This document shows, in pieces, positions 1-9,110 of a DNA stretch of 64,000 nucleotides. The translations under genes were made by a program, and so were the position numbers. The stretch is from positions 4,092,001 to 4,156,000 of the forward strand of contig NZ_CAAHFG010000001.1 of the NCBI RefSeq assembly GCF_900890425.1, read 5' to 3'. The DNA comes from Pontiella desulfatans. GTDB lineage: Bacteria > Verrucomicrobiota > Kiritimatiellia > Kiritimatiellales > Pontiellaceae. The first letter of the stretch is position 1, and the number at the start of each line of letters is the position of its first letter. The notes beneath the pieces were generated by a model, which saw only the letters and a program-made list of their open reading frames with translations, made no database searches and was not told the DNA's origin.

Positions 1-608
1 CTACTGGACGTGTAGGCCACCAGGATCCGGATCCGGTTGGCCGTCGGCGTATCGCCCAGGGCGCCATCGCCTTGCGGCCCATCGTCGGGAACCGCATCGC
101 CGGCGTCTGCCGGAAGGCTGGTCGCCCGGGTTGGCCGGGCGGAGCCGTCGTTGCCACACGACGGGAAGGCCGATTGATCCAACTCGACGATGGCCACTGC
201 GCCATCGTCCATGGGATACAATTCGAAAACCCCATCCATGGAGGCTATCTTCCCGCTAATCCGGTCGCCGTTGATGATCAGAGCCACACTGCCCTTGCCA
301 TCGCGCAGGTTGCCGAGCCATGTTTTGTTCCGCGCCCCGGTGAAACCGATATCGGTTTTGTCGGCCACCATGGGCGTATCCGCAAACGGGTTCAGTGTTA
401 GAGCATCGGCCGCCAACGAAGCCCTGTTCAGCACGGCGGTTCGGATGCGCTTGGTGGTGGCCCGCATGTGTATCCGCTGGGCGAAGGCTTCCATCGGCGC
501 GGACATCACCGCATCGCCCTGCCCGAGGAAGAGCGAAGGAGGGGGCTCGTTTGCCCACGTTGCCAGCGCAACCCCCAGCATTAGATTAAGAATTATTGCA
601 GTTTTCAT
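1..608 (-). CDS. Secreted reprolysin-like metallopeptidase, N-terminal part (cut by window edge)
   Basis: The minus-strand frame opens at the ATG at 608 and stays open to the left edge, so about 202 N-terminal residues are visible. Residues 1-19 (MKTAIILNLMLGVALATWA) form a signal peptide. About 155 residues of propeptide-like sequence follow, then an acidic, Gly/Pro-rich linker. The last residues, RIRILVAYTSS, resemble the first beta strand of zinc metallopeptidase domains of the reprolysin (M12B/M72-like) group, where V-L-V-x-Y-T opens the catalytic domain. The HExxH site would lie outside the window, so catalysis is inferred. A GGAGGAGG ribosome-binding site sits just upstream. The gene starts only 17 bp after the stop of the fibre gene at 626-2563, so the two are probably cotranscribed. 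Confidence 0.7.
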   Translation of the reverse strand, partial: MKTAIILNLMLGVALATWANEPPPSLFLGQGDAVMSAPMEAFAQRIHMRATTKRIRTAVLNRASLAADALTLNPFADTPMVADKTDIGFTGARNKTWLGNLRDGKGSVALIINGDRISGKIASMDGVFELYPMDDGAVAIVELDQSAFPSCGNDGSARPTRATSLPADAGDAVPDDGPQGDGALGDTPTANRIRILVAYTSS

Positions 609-625
609 GGCAATGCCTCCTCCGG

Positions 626-2563
626 CTAGTCGACCAACCGGGCTTCGAGTTCGGCGATGCGTTTTTCCTGCTTGATGGTGTAGAGCGTGAGTTCCTCGAT
701 CTTTTCCATCATGCGCTTTTGCATTTGCCCGATCGACAGGCCTTCTTCCGCAACAATCTCGGCGGAGGGGATGCCCGGCAGGCGCTTGTTGGCCTTGATG
801 TGCTCCTCGACTTCCGCCAGGGAACGCAGGTTGTAGTCCGGTTCGAAGACATAGTCCGGCCAGCTGCCCGAATCCTGCACCAGCACCTCTTCGCAGGCAA
901 TCTGCCCATCCACGGAAAGCTCATAGCCGCTTGCCCGCGTGCGGGTGTTGATCGTCACGAAATCGCCACCGATAGCGACCTCCATCGCGACAGCGTTTTC
1001 GTTCGTCGAGTCCGAGCTGAATACGAATGAGTCCTTGGTGTCATCATAGAACATTCCCCAGCCTGGATAGGTCGGTGAGTGGGACGCAACGGCCCGGGGA
1101 GCATTAAAGGTACCGGACTCATTGATATACAGCATGGGATCGGTGCTGTTCGGGAAACCGACCGAACCATTGACCGTTAACTCGGTAAAGGTTGACGCCG
1201 TACCGATGCCCACCTGTCCACTGTCATTGGCCACCAGGGCGGTTGTGAAGTCCGGATACAGGATAATGGAACCTGGCTGATCGGTGCCGATATACAAGTC
1301 ATCGTTGTAGGCTTGGCTCCACGCCTTCCGATCCCCACCACCATGCATTTCGAGAATAGGATTCGAAGGTGCATGAAGTTCCAAGACGGTCAGTGAGTTG
1401 GAGATCACCACCAGGCCATCGATAGACGCGTCTCCAGCGATAGCCATGTTGCCATCGACAGCAACGCCGCCCTCGAACGAACCGGCCAGGTTTTCCGCAC
1501 CGTTTTCGGCCCGGGCATAGAGCGCAATGTTTTGCGTTCCGGCACCGTCGGCCACGAACGCGGCGCCATAGTTGACGTTGCCGGAATCCTTGTTCCAACC
1601 CGCAACGGCGGCCCCGTCGCTACCCAGGTCGTGCTTGATGCCGACCACACCGGCATTGACGACCGTGCTGACGGGAAAACTAACGGGCGCCAAGGTTGGA
1701 CTTAAGACGCCCAGCAAACCTTCGGCATACACACTGCCGCCAGACCCATCTGCTCCCCGCACGGCACCATGTCCGCCAGTGTACTGCTGCACGTTCAGGC
1801 CATGGCCGTCCGGATCGGTATACTGCCCCAGCGCCACATCGCCACTGCGGTAGATCGAACCGCTTAGACCGCTTCCTAGGAAGTAGGCCCAATCGCCGTC
1901 GTCCACCAACGGTGAAAGATCAACGTTCAGCGTTCCGCCGGCATCCGTGATGCCCAGCGTGCTACCGGTTAATCCGGCGCTGAAGTTAAGTTCGTTAAAG
2001 GCACTCGCATCGGCATCGTTCACCAGCGCGGCCAGGTTCACGCTCTTTGTTCCGCCGGCATCCGTGACTTGCAGCGTGGTGCCCGCAAGCCCGACGCTGG
2101 TGTTCAGCTCGTTGGCGGGATTCGAATCCGCATCGTTGATGCCACCAGCCACGCTGGCCGCGATTGTTGCGCGGACGGCATACGGAGCCGAAGTGAACTT
2201 GGTGCGCGGCGCGAGCGTCGTGAATCCACCGCCGCCATTGGTCTGCACCCCGATTTCCAACCACCGGTCCGCGCCGTTGAAAACAGCACCGAAATCCAGT
2301 TCGGTGGAAAACAAGCCGCCATCCACGGGAAGGCCGATTTGATTGAGGGTGCCTCCAACCTGCCCACCTCCAACGGACGAATCCCAAACCTTGAATTGAA
2401 GATCATAGCTACCATCCGCCGGAAAACCGACGTCGTCGAGTTGGCCTTGGTAGGTGAACGCCGTGCCTTGCGCATAAACGCAGGTGCCCGCAAACAGTGC
2501 GGCCGTTGCAACGATTGCTGATTTGAATCCGCTCCGGATTCCATCTTGAACTCTAGTACTCAT
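626..2563 (-). CDS. Secreted tail-fibre-like protein, shared N-terminal module, S74-related C-terminal segment
   Basis: A 645-residue secreted protein. A signal peptide ends near VYA-Q (about residue 32). Then comes the QGTAFTYQGQLDD module (about residues 33-135) shared with the genes at 2979 and 6963. The centre is Gly/Ala/Asp-rich beta sequence with repeated blocks of the form N-x-S-x-G-L-x-G-x-T-L. The C-terminus contains DYNLRSLAEVEEHIKANK and a LPGIPSA segment, then a coiled coil. This end is common in Bacteroidetes-type tail-fibre proteins and is related to the S74 chaperone domain, but it lacks the autocleavage Ser/Lys dyad. I chose ATG 2563 because GGGAGG lies 7 nt upstream; a TTG at 2569 is in frame. 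Role inferred: trimeric surface or adhesive fibre. Confidence 0.8.
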   Translation of the reverse strand: MSTRVQDGIRSGFKSAIVATAALFAGTCVYAQGTAFTYQGQLDDVGFPADGSYDLQFKVWDSSVGGGQVGGTLNQIGLPVDGGLFSTELDFGAVFNGADRWLEIGVQTNGGGGFTTLAPRTKFTSAPYAVRATIAASVAGGINDADSNPANELNTSVGLAGTTLQVTDAGGTKSVNLAALVNDADASAFNELNFSAGLTGSTLGITDAGGTLNVDLSPLVDDGDWAYFLGSGLSGSIYRSGDVALGQYTDPDGHGLNVQQYTGGHGAVRGADGSGGSVYAEGLLGVLSPTLAPVSFPVSTVVNAGVVGIKHDLGSDGAAVAGWNKDSGNVNYGAAFVADGAGTQNIALYARAENGAENLAGSFEGGVAVDGNMAIAGDASIDGLVVISNSLTVLELHAPSNPILEMHGGGDRKAWSQAYNDDLYIGTDQPGSIILYPDFTTALVANDSGQVGIGTASTFTELTVNGSVGFPNSTDPMLYINESGTFNAPRAVASHSPTYPGWGMFYDDTKDSFVFSSDSTNENAVAMEVAIGGDFVTINTRTRASGYELSVDGQIACEEVLVQDSGSWPDYVFEPDYNLRSLAEVEEHIKANKRLPGIPSAEIVAEEGLSIGQMQKRMMEKIEELTLYTIKQEKRIAELEARLVD

Positions 2564-2608
2564 TATCAACCCTCCCTTAGGTGATAACTCAAGTTTACCG
2601 ACTCATGA

Positions 2609-2627
2609 CACAGGCTGACGCCTGCAC
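2609..2627 (-). promoter_or_regulatory. Conserved leader inverted repeat, copy 1
   Basis: CAGGC-TGAC-GCCTG dyad ending 46 nt before the ATG at 2563. The same motif sits 45 nt before the start codons of the two paralogous fibre genes (5039-5057 and 9155-9173). The constant spacing points to a shared regulatory or mRNA-leader function; which one is not known. Confidence 0.55.
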
Positions 2628-2862
2628 TCGTGGAAGCATTGGGCATGGCTTGCCTACCGATGTGAACCTTTGAACAGAGCTCAAAATTTCGGTTAAAAAA
2701 AGGCCCTTTTCTTCCGATCAACGGGAGGAGCATTACGCCTTTGTTTACATCTTGTCTAATTAAAATAATTTATTTTTACATAAGATATACGCACTCAATT
2801 ATAATTATTAAAAAAATGCACGGGATTCCAAAAGCGCTTTCCATCCCCCCTTGTTTTAAACG

Positions 2863-2899
2863 AAAAAAAGGGCGGCGATCGCAACGATAGCCGCCCTTT
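2863..2899 (-). terminator. Rho-independent terminator of the 2979-4994 gene
   Basis: Read on the minus strand, a perfect 10-bp stem (AAAGGGCGGC / GCCGCCCTTT) with a 13-nt loop is followed by a run of seven T in total. It lies 80 nt past the stop codon of the fibre gene at 2979. Confidence 0.85.
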
Positions 2900-2978
2900 C
2901 CAAACCATACCCACCCTGTTTCACACGCCCAGAACGCCAACGGCCAGTTGTCGCCTGGCGGCAGAAAAAGCACCCGGC

Positions 2979-4994
2979 CTAGGGTTTCCCGATAGGCTCC
3001 AAAATCATTTCCGCACCGAGGGCATGAACCGCTCGCTTGAGTTCAGCCAGCTCCCGTTCCATCCGCAGAATTTGCGCATCCTTTTGTTCCAACTTACGGT
3101 TCAGCCCCTGGATAGCGGCCAAGGTTATGCCATTGGCATCGCTTGCATTGATATGTAGGCCATCCTCGCCCAGGCCGAATGCGGCCCGGAAATCCTGGGC
3201 CATCGGCCCCACGTGCCTAATGCCGGGATCCTGCGACACAACATTCCACTCCGACACCGGCAAGTCCGCTACCTTTTGCAGAATCTCCACCGGATCGATC
3301 GGACGGAAATTTTCCTTGAGGTTGCGATCACTCGTCCAGCTCCAGGCCAGTCCGCCGGCCGGCAAATAAACGGTAAGGGTTGGCGTACCCGTTCCATCCA
3401 CCGCAGTGATGAAACGAACACCGCCGGTGGTGCGGGCCGCAAATTCGTTATTCGCGGTCGAATAGAAGGGTACACTTTGATAGTCGGCCCAGACGAATGA
3501 GCCCTCGTGAAGGGCTTTGGCATAGTTTCCCGCCGCAAAGCTGCATATGCCCCCCGCCGCATTCCCGGTTCCGCCGGGCACCGTCGCGAAGCTGTTGGTG
3601 GCCTGGTTGTCCCAGCCCCCGCCGACCACCGCCGCGTTGCGGGTTGCTTCGTTCCAAACGCCTCCCCCAACCGTCGTGTAGTCGTTGGATGCAACATTGG
3701 CCGAGCCTCCACCAATAAAGCTGCACGTACCTGCAGCGACATTGCCAATGCCCCCGCCGATCGTCGCATAGTAGAGCGCTTCGTTTCGCTCACCCCCCCC
3801 AACGGTTGCGTTGTCGCCCGATGCAGAATTTTCCTTGCCACCGGCAACAGAAGAGAAACTCCCCACTGCGGCATTTTCCCTCCCCCCGCCAACGTGCGCT
3901 TCAAATCCCGAGGCCGTGTTCAGATGCCCCCCGCCCACCACGGCCGAAGAACCCGAAGCAACATTCATTGCCCCGCCACCAACCGTTGCCGATGACCTGT
4001 CGGCCTTGTTCGACCAGCCTCCGCCCACTGTGGAGTATATCCAACCGGCACTGTTTTCCTGCCCGCCTCCCACAACCGAGGATTCGCCGTCTGCACGGTT
4101 CATGTTGCCCCCTCCCATGGCCGCATATGCGCCATCGGCCAGGTTGGCAAATCCGCCACCCACCGCACCATGGCTTCCGTTTGCCCGGTTATTCTTTCCT
4201 CCGCCGATCGCGGCGGCAGTGCCATTGGCCGTATTGGCCTCCCCTCCGGCGATCGTTGCCATCGAACCAAACAGCGTGTGGCCTTGTCCCGTTTTCAAGC
4301 GCCCGGCTTTGAGGTCGCCGCCAACAATCTTATCCCCCAGAATGGCCGCATCCGCATGAATGTGGCCATCAGAGATGGCCCAACTCCCGATTTCGGATGC
4401 ACCGACTGCACCCGAAGCAATTTCGGAAGCCCCCACGGATCCCGCCTGAAGATCGTCAGCCGTCAGACTGTTGTCGACAACCTCCGACGAGCCGACGGAG
4501 TTTGGCCCTAGATCCGACGATGTAAGGCTGTTGTTGACCACTTCCGAGGAGCTAATCGAATTTGCAGGATCGCTTGCCGCGGCCTGTGCCGAGAGCGCCG
4601 CAATGGCATAGGGAGTCGAGGTGAACCTGGTGCGCGGCACCAAGGTGGCGAATCCGCCACCGCCGTTGGTCTGCACGCCGATCTCCAACCAACGGTCAGC
4701 TCCCGTGAAGATGCCCGACCCAAAATCAAGCTCCAGCGCAAACAGGCCGCCCTCAACCGGCATGCCGATGGCGGTTTGGGTGGAACCAACCTGCGATCCT
4801 CCCGCCGAAGCCGTCCATACCTTGAACTGCATATCGTAGGAACCGTCGGCCGCATGGCCGCCATCGTCGAGTTGCCCCTGGTAGGTGAATGCCGTGCCTT
4901 GCGCGAGCGCGCCGGTTCCCGCACACAATGCGAGTGCGGTGGTGATTGCAAACAGGAATCCGGAACGGATTCCCCGCTGACTTGCCTTTTTCAT
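2979..4994 (-). CDS. Secreted trimeric fibre with YadA-like head repeats and S74 autoprocessing domain
   Basis: A 671-residue secreted protein. The signal peptide ends near ALA-Q, followed by the N-terminal module shared with the genes at 626 and 6963. After a Ser/Asn-rich linker come about 15 repeats of roughly 15-16 residues with core x-V-G-G-G-x-x-N-x-A-x-G, the pattern of YadA/Hep_Hag left-handed beta-roll heads. The C-terminus is a Peptidase_S74 intramolecular chaperone: SDRNLKENF with Ser555 and Lys560. The +5 spacing matches the self-cleaving dyad of phage endosialidase tails. A coiled coil ends the protein. ATG 4994 is preceded by GGAGGGCAGAA; a longer frame to 5021 lacks such a site. 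Expected behaviour, from the families: trimerise, fold, release the chaperone. Surface location is inferred. Confidence 0.85.
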   Translation of the reverse strand: MKKASQRGIRSGFLFAITTALALCAGTGALAQGTAFTYQGQLDDGGHAADGSYDMQFKVWTASAGGSQVGSTQTAIGMPVEGGLFALELDFGSGIFTGADRWLEIGVQTNGGGGFATLVPRTRFTSTPYAIAALSAQAAASDPANSISSSEVVNNSLTSSDLGPNSVGSSEVVDNSLTADDLQAGSVGASEIASGAVGASEIGSWAISDGHIHADAAILGDKIVGGDLKAGRLKTGQGHTLFGSMATIAGGEANTANGTAAAIGGGKNNRANGSHGAVGGGFANLADGAYAAMGGGNMNRADGESSVVGGGQENSAGWIYSTVGGGWSNKADRSSATVGGGAMNVASGSSAVVGGGHLNTASGFEAHVGGGRENAAVGSFSSVAGGKENSASGDNATVGGGERNEALYYATIGGGIGNVAAGTCSFIGGGSANVASNDYTTVGGGVWNEATRNAAVVGGGWDNQATNSFATVPGGTGNAAGGICSFAAGNYAKALHEGSFVWADYQSVPFYSTANNEFAARTTGGVRFITAVDGTGTPTLTVYLPAGGLAWSWTSDRNLKENFRPIDPVEILQKVADLPVSEWNVVSQDPGIRHVGPMAQDFRAAFGLGEDGLHINASDANGITLAAIQGLNRKLEQKDAQILRMERELAELKRAVHALGAEMILEPIGKP

Positions 4995-5038
4995 TTTCTG
5001 CCCTCCCGTATCCAGCAGCACTGCGGATTAACCCTATC

Positions 5039-5057
5039 GCACAGGCGCAATGCCTGT
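5039..5057 (-). promoter_or_regulatory. Conserved leader inverted repeat, copy 2
   Basis: Dyad ACAGGC-GCAAT-GCCTGT with 6-bp arms, ending 45 nt before the ATG at 4994. It matches the elements at 2609-2627 and 9155-9173 in sequence and position. A GC-rich dyad (arms CGGGCGC, 5123-5147) further upstream may end transcription of the 5161-5580 gene. Confidence 0.6.
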
Positions 5058-5160
5058 ATATTCCGGAACCGGAAAACAGCACCGGCCCCTATTTCCCATC
5101 GCGTTCGCTCAACATGGGGCTCCGGGCGCACCGGCATGGCGCGCCCGAAATTCCACTGTT

Positions 5161-5580
5161 TTAAAGCTCCCTCAGCCGGTAGAACAGGGCCGCCTCGGTT
5201 GCGGGAATCGAAACCGGATTGGTTGATCCGCTGGCGGAATCCACCCAGTTGCTTTGCAGGTTGAAGGTTTCCTGCAGCACCCAGTTGGGATCGGCCGGAT
5301 ACCACGACACCTCGACGCTCGCCACGCCGTCCACGGCAATGGTTAACCATGGCGCACCGGCCACCTGCACGGCCTGCGGCACCCAGAAACCGCCGCGGAC
5401 GGCGTAGTTGCCGCCATCCATGTTGCCGGCGTCGGGCTGGCCGATGGTGCCGCGCAGCGCGTAGCTTCCGCCGGACATCGCCCCGCCACCGCCATCGAGG
5501 GTCGACCAATCGATGGAGTATTGCGCCAACGCCACCAATGCGGTTGAGATGATGGCGATTGCTAGAGTTTGTTTTTTCAT
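5161..5580 (-). CDS. Small secreted protein of unknown function
   Basis: 139 residues with a signal peptide (MKKQTLAIAIISTALVALAQ). Next is a short Gly-rich repeat region: two copies of G-G-x-Y-A-x-R-G around a GTIGQPDAG motif, ending G-G-F-W. Similar short secreted proteins (YSIDW...GGG...GTIGQPDAG...GGFW) recur in PVC and other large-secretome bacteria, without known function. The C-terminal half is a beta-rich domain ending in a FYRL segment. The start codon overlaps the stop of the upstream metallopeptidase gene by 4 nt (ATGA), so the two are translationally coupled and probably exported together. Confidence 0.75.
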   Translation of the reverse strand: MKKQTLAIAIISTALVALAQYSIDWSTLDGGGGAMSGGSYALRGTIGQPDAGNMDGGNYAVRGGFWVPQAVQVAGAPWLTIAVDGVASVEVSWYPADPNWVLQETFNLQSNWVDSASGSTNPVSIPATEAALFYRLREL

Positions 5581-6947
5581 GGCTGTTCCTCCTCGGCTTC
5601 CGCCGTCCTCTCCTTCTCGCGTTCGAGTTTCCTGGCCTTGAGTACTTTCATTTTCTCGGCCTTCTTCCCGAAGCGATTCTTCAGGCCGGGTTGATCGGAC
5701 TCGGCGGCCGCCTTGGCATAGAAGGTTTCGGCTTCGTCGAATTCCTCCTTGGCCTTAAGCCGGGCCGCAATCTCGATCAACAAGGCATGGCGGTCCTTGC
5801 CCTTGGCAAGCTCCGCCGCCCGGCGGATCGCGGCCAATGATCCTTCGTCGTCGCCTTCGCGCGTCAGCCGCTGCGCCAGGGCCACCTGCACCGCCACCGC
5901 CGTGTTGGTGGAGTTTTCCAGGTTATGCCCCAACTCGTAATCCCGCTCCTTTCCCTGGATGGTGGAGGAGCCTTGGCGGGTGATCAGATCCGTGTTGGTA
6001 TCGATCACCGATGCCGGGTCGTCGTGGGAGCCGCTGGCCATCAGCACCAGCGTCCGGTTGTTGGCTTGCCCGGCACTGATGGCCGACTGGATGGTGGGAT
6101 ATGGATTGTCCCACGACCCATTCGCCCCCGTCGCCGTCGCCCCGTCCTTGATGTAGACCGGCGTGCCGGTCAGCAACCAGTTGCGGTCGTCATAGGTCTG
6201 GTCGCTCATGCGGTTGTTTTGCTGCGGGGTGATGATGTGGGTGTTGTCCACGTCGTGGTACGACATGAGGTTTTCCCAGGTGTTGTCCACCAAGGCCTTC
6301 TGCGCCGCCGAGCAATCGTCGTAATTCAACGCGTATGAATTCTGCGCAATTTGATCCCGGGTCCAGTTCTGGTTATCGGGCAAGGTGTCGGTGCAGCCAT
6401 CCCCGTTCGGCAAGGTGCTGGAATGGGTATGGTACAGGTTCACGCTATGCCCGGTTTCATGCAACATGAGCGGATCGTATGCGTACTGGTTGAACAGCAC
6501 GATGTTGTTGTTCGGCGGGAAGTCGGATATGGCGCTATAACCCACATCGTTCCCGTTGATATACATGTTGATGGCATCGGTTCTCCAATGCCATGTGGTC
6601 GGGTCGGCAATGGCCGCGTCGCGAATCGCATCGCGGTTGGCCCCGTTGTTGCCACCCGATGGAAGATTGTAGAATTCCTCTTCCCCGAACACCTCGTTGA
6701 TGCCCAGCAACTGGAATTTGTATTCCGTGCCGTTCTCGGCGAGGATCTCGTTGGCCCGCGTCACTTGGTCGTTCACCTCGGCATCGGTGTTGAGGTCGCC
6801 CGTGGCGGGGCGGTTGTCCGATGCGTCGAGGATAAAGTTGACCGAGACCCGAATGGGCAGTTCAAGAGCGCAAACCTGCCGAACTGGTATGGCTGCAATC
6901 AGCAGCAGGCAGAGCAGCCGCGCTATGCTATTTGTGCATGTTTTCAT
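5577..6947 (-). CDS. Secreted metzincin-type (pappalysin-like) metallopeptidase
   Basis: 456 residues with a signal peptide ending near VCALE. The zinc site is HETGHSVNLYH: His163, Glu164, His167 and His173. It follows the metzincin HExxHxxGxxH pattern but has Asn instead of the usual Gly at the eighth position. A Met-turn follows (NLMSYHD). Around the site the layout matches M43 pappalysin-like enzymes. After the catalytic domain comes VYIKDGATATG...NPYPTIQ, the usual opening of a parallel beta-helix domain, but it is cut short. A charged alpha-helical, TPR-like tail rich in Lys/Glu follows. The gene starts 15 bp after the fibre gene at 6963 and overlaps the small secreted gene downstream, so the three form an operon. 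Substrate unknown. Confidence 0.8.
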   Translation of the reverse strand: MKTCTNSIARLLCLLLIAAIPVRQVCALELPIRVSVNFILDASDNRPATGDLNTDAEVNDQVTRANEILAENGTEYKFQLLGINEVFGEEEFYNLPSGGNNGANRDAIRDAAIADPTTWHWRTDAINMYINGNDVGYSAISDFPPNNNIVLFNQYAYDPLMLHETGHSVNLYHTHSSTLPNGDGCTDTLPDNQNWTRDQIAQNSYALNYDDCSAAQKALVDNTWENLMSYHDVDNTHIITPQQNNRMSDQTYDDRNWLLTGTPVYIKDGATATGANGSWDNPYPTIQSAISAGQANNRTLVLMASGSHDDPASVIDTNTDLITRQGSSTIQGKERDYELGHNLENSTNTAVAVQVALAQRLTREGDDEGSLAAIRRAAELAKGKDRHALLIEIAARLKAKEEFDEAETFYAKAAAESDQPGLKNRFGKKAEKMKVLKARKLEREKERTAEAEEEQP

Positions 6948-6962
6948 GGCGTGTCGCTCCGG

Positions 6963-9110
6963 TTAATGCAACGAGACCAAAACGAGAACCAGCCCTTGCC
7001 CGGATTCCAGCCCGGTCATGGCCTTGCCGATGATGGCGCCATGCGCGCGGGAAGGGTCGTCCACCTTCATGCCGTGCCCTGGAAGATCCGAAGTCGTGAT
7101 GAGGTCGCCGGGTTCGATGGCCGCTTGGCTGGCATCGGCCTTGCAGTAGACGCGGCCGGTCAGCGCCACGGGATATTCACCGCTCGCCACCGTCCCCTCC
7201 TGCTGCATCAGCAACCCCGGCTTCACGCCGTCCGCTCCGCTAACGATGCCGGCCACCGTGCGGTCGTAGGCCTTGCCGCTGACCACCAGTTTGCCCGGAT
7301 TATCCGCATCGATGCAGACGATCATGCCGGGCTCCACCTTGCTCGAATGCCCGTCGATGTCGAACTGCTCCGAGAGATCGGAACCGCCGTTTATTTGGAG
7401 TTCGTCCGTAATAACCCGCCCGTCGCCGGTGCCCAAATAATCTCCATACAGCAAGACCCGGCTGGAACCGGCGGCATTTTCCAGCCGCATGTATCCTCCG
7501 TCATAGACGTCGCCACTAATATAGATACTGCTGTTTCCGGTATCATTATAATAGTACGAGTAGCCGTAGGTGGATGCATAGGTATACTGACGGAGGTCGC
7601 CATCGGTGTTGTATAGGTAAACCGCTCCCGCGGTGTCGCCATTAATCATTACACTCTTGCTGCCATCGGTCGCGTAAATATCGATGTCGGTGTCGTATAG
7701 ATCAACATCGCCCTCCACCTCGAACTTCGCCGCGGTCGCCACGCGGCCGACGCCAACGCGTCCATCCGGATGGATGGTGAGGTCGTTCACCACGCCCGAT
7801 TCCGCTCCCGCGCTCATGGCAAGCACGTTGTCGGTTGCCCGTACATATAGCCATCCCGTGTAGGTTCCATTGTCTTTGAAGCTCAGGCCGGCGTTACCGC
7901 TGTCCGAGTCCAAAAAAATGAACGGATAGTCGTTGTTAATATAGAGATCCGCCGAGTTCCCTGCACTGGATAGAAGCAAGTCGCCCGTCATGGTATCTCC
8001 GGCCACCTCGACATAGCGGGCATCGACGCTGGTTAGGTTCAGGTCATCCGTTGTAAGCGAGCCATCCGCCACTGCGGCTGTGCCGATGTTGTTGAGACCG
8101 GAGCCGTTGCCGACGAAATACCCAGCCGTCAATCGATCGACGACATAAACATCGTCTTGATCCGTATCCACCCGGAGTGTGCTTTGGCCGATGTAGACAT
8201 CGCCGCCAAAGTCGTTCAGGTAAAGATCGGAAGGATTGGTTCCATTCCGTCCATGGAGTTCGTTGTTGTCCAATGTGAGATGGAATCCGGCAGAGTTGCC
8301 GATGTTCACGATGCCGTCCGTAGTTGAACTGATGTAGGCCGTTCCATACACATCCAGCACCGCGTCGGGGGTCGTTGTGTTTATACCGATCGTCGTACCG
8401 GAGTCGGTCATGGTACCCGAGGTCACCTTCGACAACGACCCGTTGTCGTTGGCCAGATCCACGGCATAGACGTTGGCATCGGCAATCTCGGCCGTGCCCA
8501 CTGCGCCTGCGGCAATTTCGGATGCACCGACGGCATCGGTGCCGATTTCGGAAGCATACACCGAGTTGGGCGCAAGATCCACCGCCTGCAAACTGTTGTC
8601 GATGACTTCCGACGTCCCGACGGAATTCGGCCCCAGGTCAGACGAGGTCAGGCTTTCGTTGACCACTTCCGAAGAGCCGATCGCTCCGGCTGGAACACCG
8701 GCTGCCGTGATGGCCTGGATGGCATAGGGGGTGGAGGTGAACTTGGTGCGCGGTGCAAGCGTGGTGAATCCACCGCCCCCATTCGTCTGCACCCCGATTT
8801 CCAACCAGCGGTCTGCTCCGGAGAATACGCTCGAACCAAAATCGAGCTGCACGGTGAAAAGGCCGCCGCCTACCGGGACGCCAACGTAGGTCGTCGGCCC
8901 CGCGAGCTGGGAACCCCCGGACGATGCATTCCAAACCGAGAAACGGATGTCGTAGTTACCGTTCGCCGGAACACCGGCATCGTCGAGCTGGCCTTGGTAG
9001 GTGAATGCCGTGCCTTGCGCGAATGCGTAGGTTCCCGCAAATAGTGCGAGTGTGGTGATGATTGTAAACAGGAATCCGGAACGGATTCCCCGATGTGTTG
9101 CCGTCTTCAT
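6963..9110 (-). CDS. Secreted tail-fibre-like protein with a distinct C-terminal domain
   Basis: 715 residues. Signal peptide, then the same QGTAFTYQGQLDD module as the genes at 626 and 2979. Next are short repeats of form S-S-E-V-x-x-x-S-L, then long beta-rich sequence dominated by D/Y/G/N. The C-terminal 150 residues differ from both paralogues. They contain GGSDLSEQFDI, a PGMIVCIDAD segment and GDLITTSDLPGHGMKV, ending in a hydrophobic LVLVLVSLH. This end is familiar from large PVC and Acidobacteria secreted proteins but has no assigned activity. ATG 9110 follows GGAGGGCAGA, the same ribosome-binding site as the 2979 gene; a longer frame to 9197 is disfavoured. First gene of the operon with the metallopeptidase at 5577. 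Confidence 0.8.
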   Translation of the reverse strand: MKTATHRGIRSGFLFTIITTLALFAGTYAFAQGTAFTYQGQLDDAGVPANGNYDIRFSVWNASSGGSQLAGPTTYVGVPVGGGLFTVQLDFGSSVFSGADRWLEIGVQTNGGGGFTTLAPRTKFTSTPYAIQAITAAGVPAGAIGSSEVVNESLTSSDLGPNSVGTSEVIDNSLQAVDLAPNSVYASEIGTDAVGASEIAAGAVGTAEIADANVYAVDLANDNGSLSKVTSGTMTDSGTTIGINTTTPDAVLDVYGTAYISSTTDGIVNIGNSAGFHLTLDNNELHGRNGTNPSDLYLNDFGGDVYIGQSTLRVDTDQDDVYVVDRLTAGYFVGNGSGLNNIGTAAVADGSLTTDDLNLTSVDARYVEVAGDTMTGDLLLSSAGNSADLYINNDYPFIFLDSDSGNAGLSFKDNGTYTGWLYVRATDNVLAMSAGAESGVVNDLTIHPDGRVGVGRVATAAKFEVEGDVDLYDTDIDIYATDGSKSVMINGDTAGAVYLYNTDGDLRQYTYASTYGYSYYYNDTGNSSIYISGDVYDGGYMRLENAAGSSRVLLYGDYLGTGDGRVITDELQINGGSDLSEQFDIDGHSSKVEPGMIVCIDADNPGKLVVSGKAYDRTVAGIVSGADGVKPGLLMQQEGTVASGEYPVALTGRVYCKADASQAAIEPGDLITTSDLPGHGMKVDDPSRAHGAIIGKAMTGLESGQGLVLVLVSLH

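Larger units (their letters stand above)
2564..2978. other. Intergenic spacer with terminator, AT-rich promoter region and leader hairpin
   Basis: No gene is supported here. On the minus strand it holds, in order, the terminator of the 2979-4994 gene (2863-2899), a very AT-rich stretch at about 2690-2820 that may contain the promoter of the 626-2563 gene, and the conserved leader hairpin at 2609-2627. An apparent 65-codon frame at 2776-2973 runs through the terminator and has no ribosome-binding site. Confidence 0.6.

Noticed and set aside
2776-2973. 65-codon minus-strand frame
   Set aside because: Runs through the terminator and AT-rich spacer, no ribosome-binding site, no recognisable product.
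6351-7616. 421-codon plus-strand frame
   Set aside because: Antisense to the metallopeptidase and fibre genes, spanning their junction.
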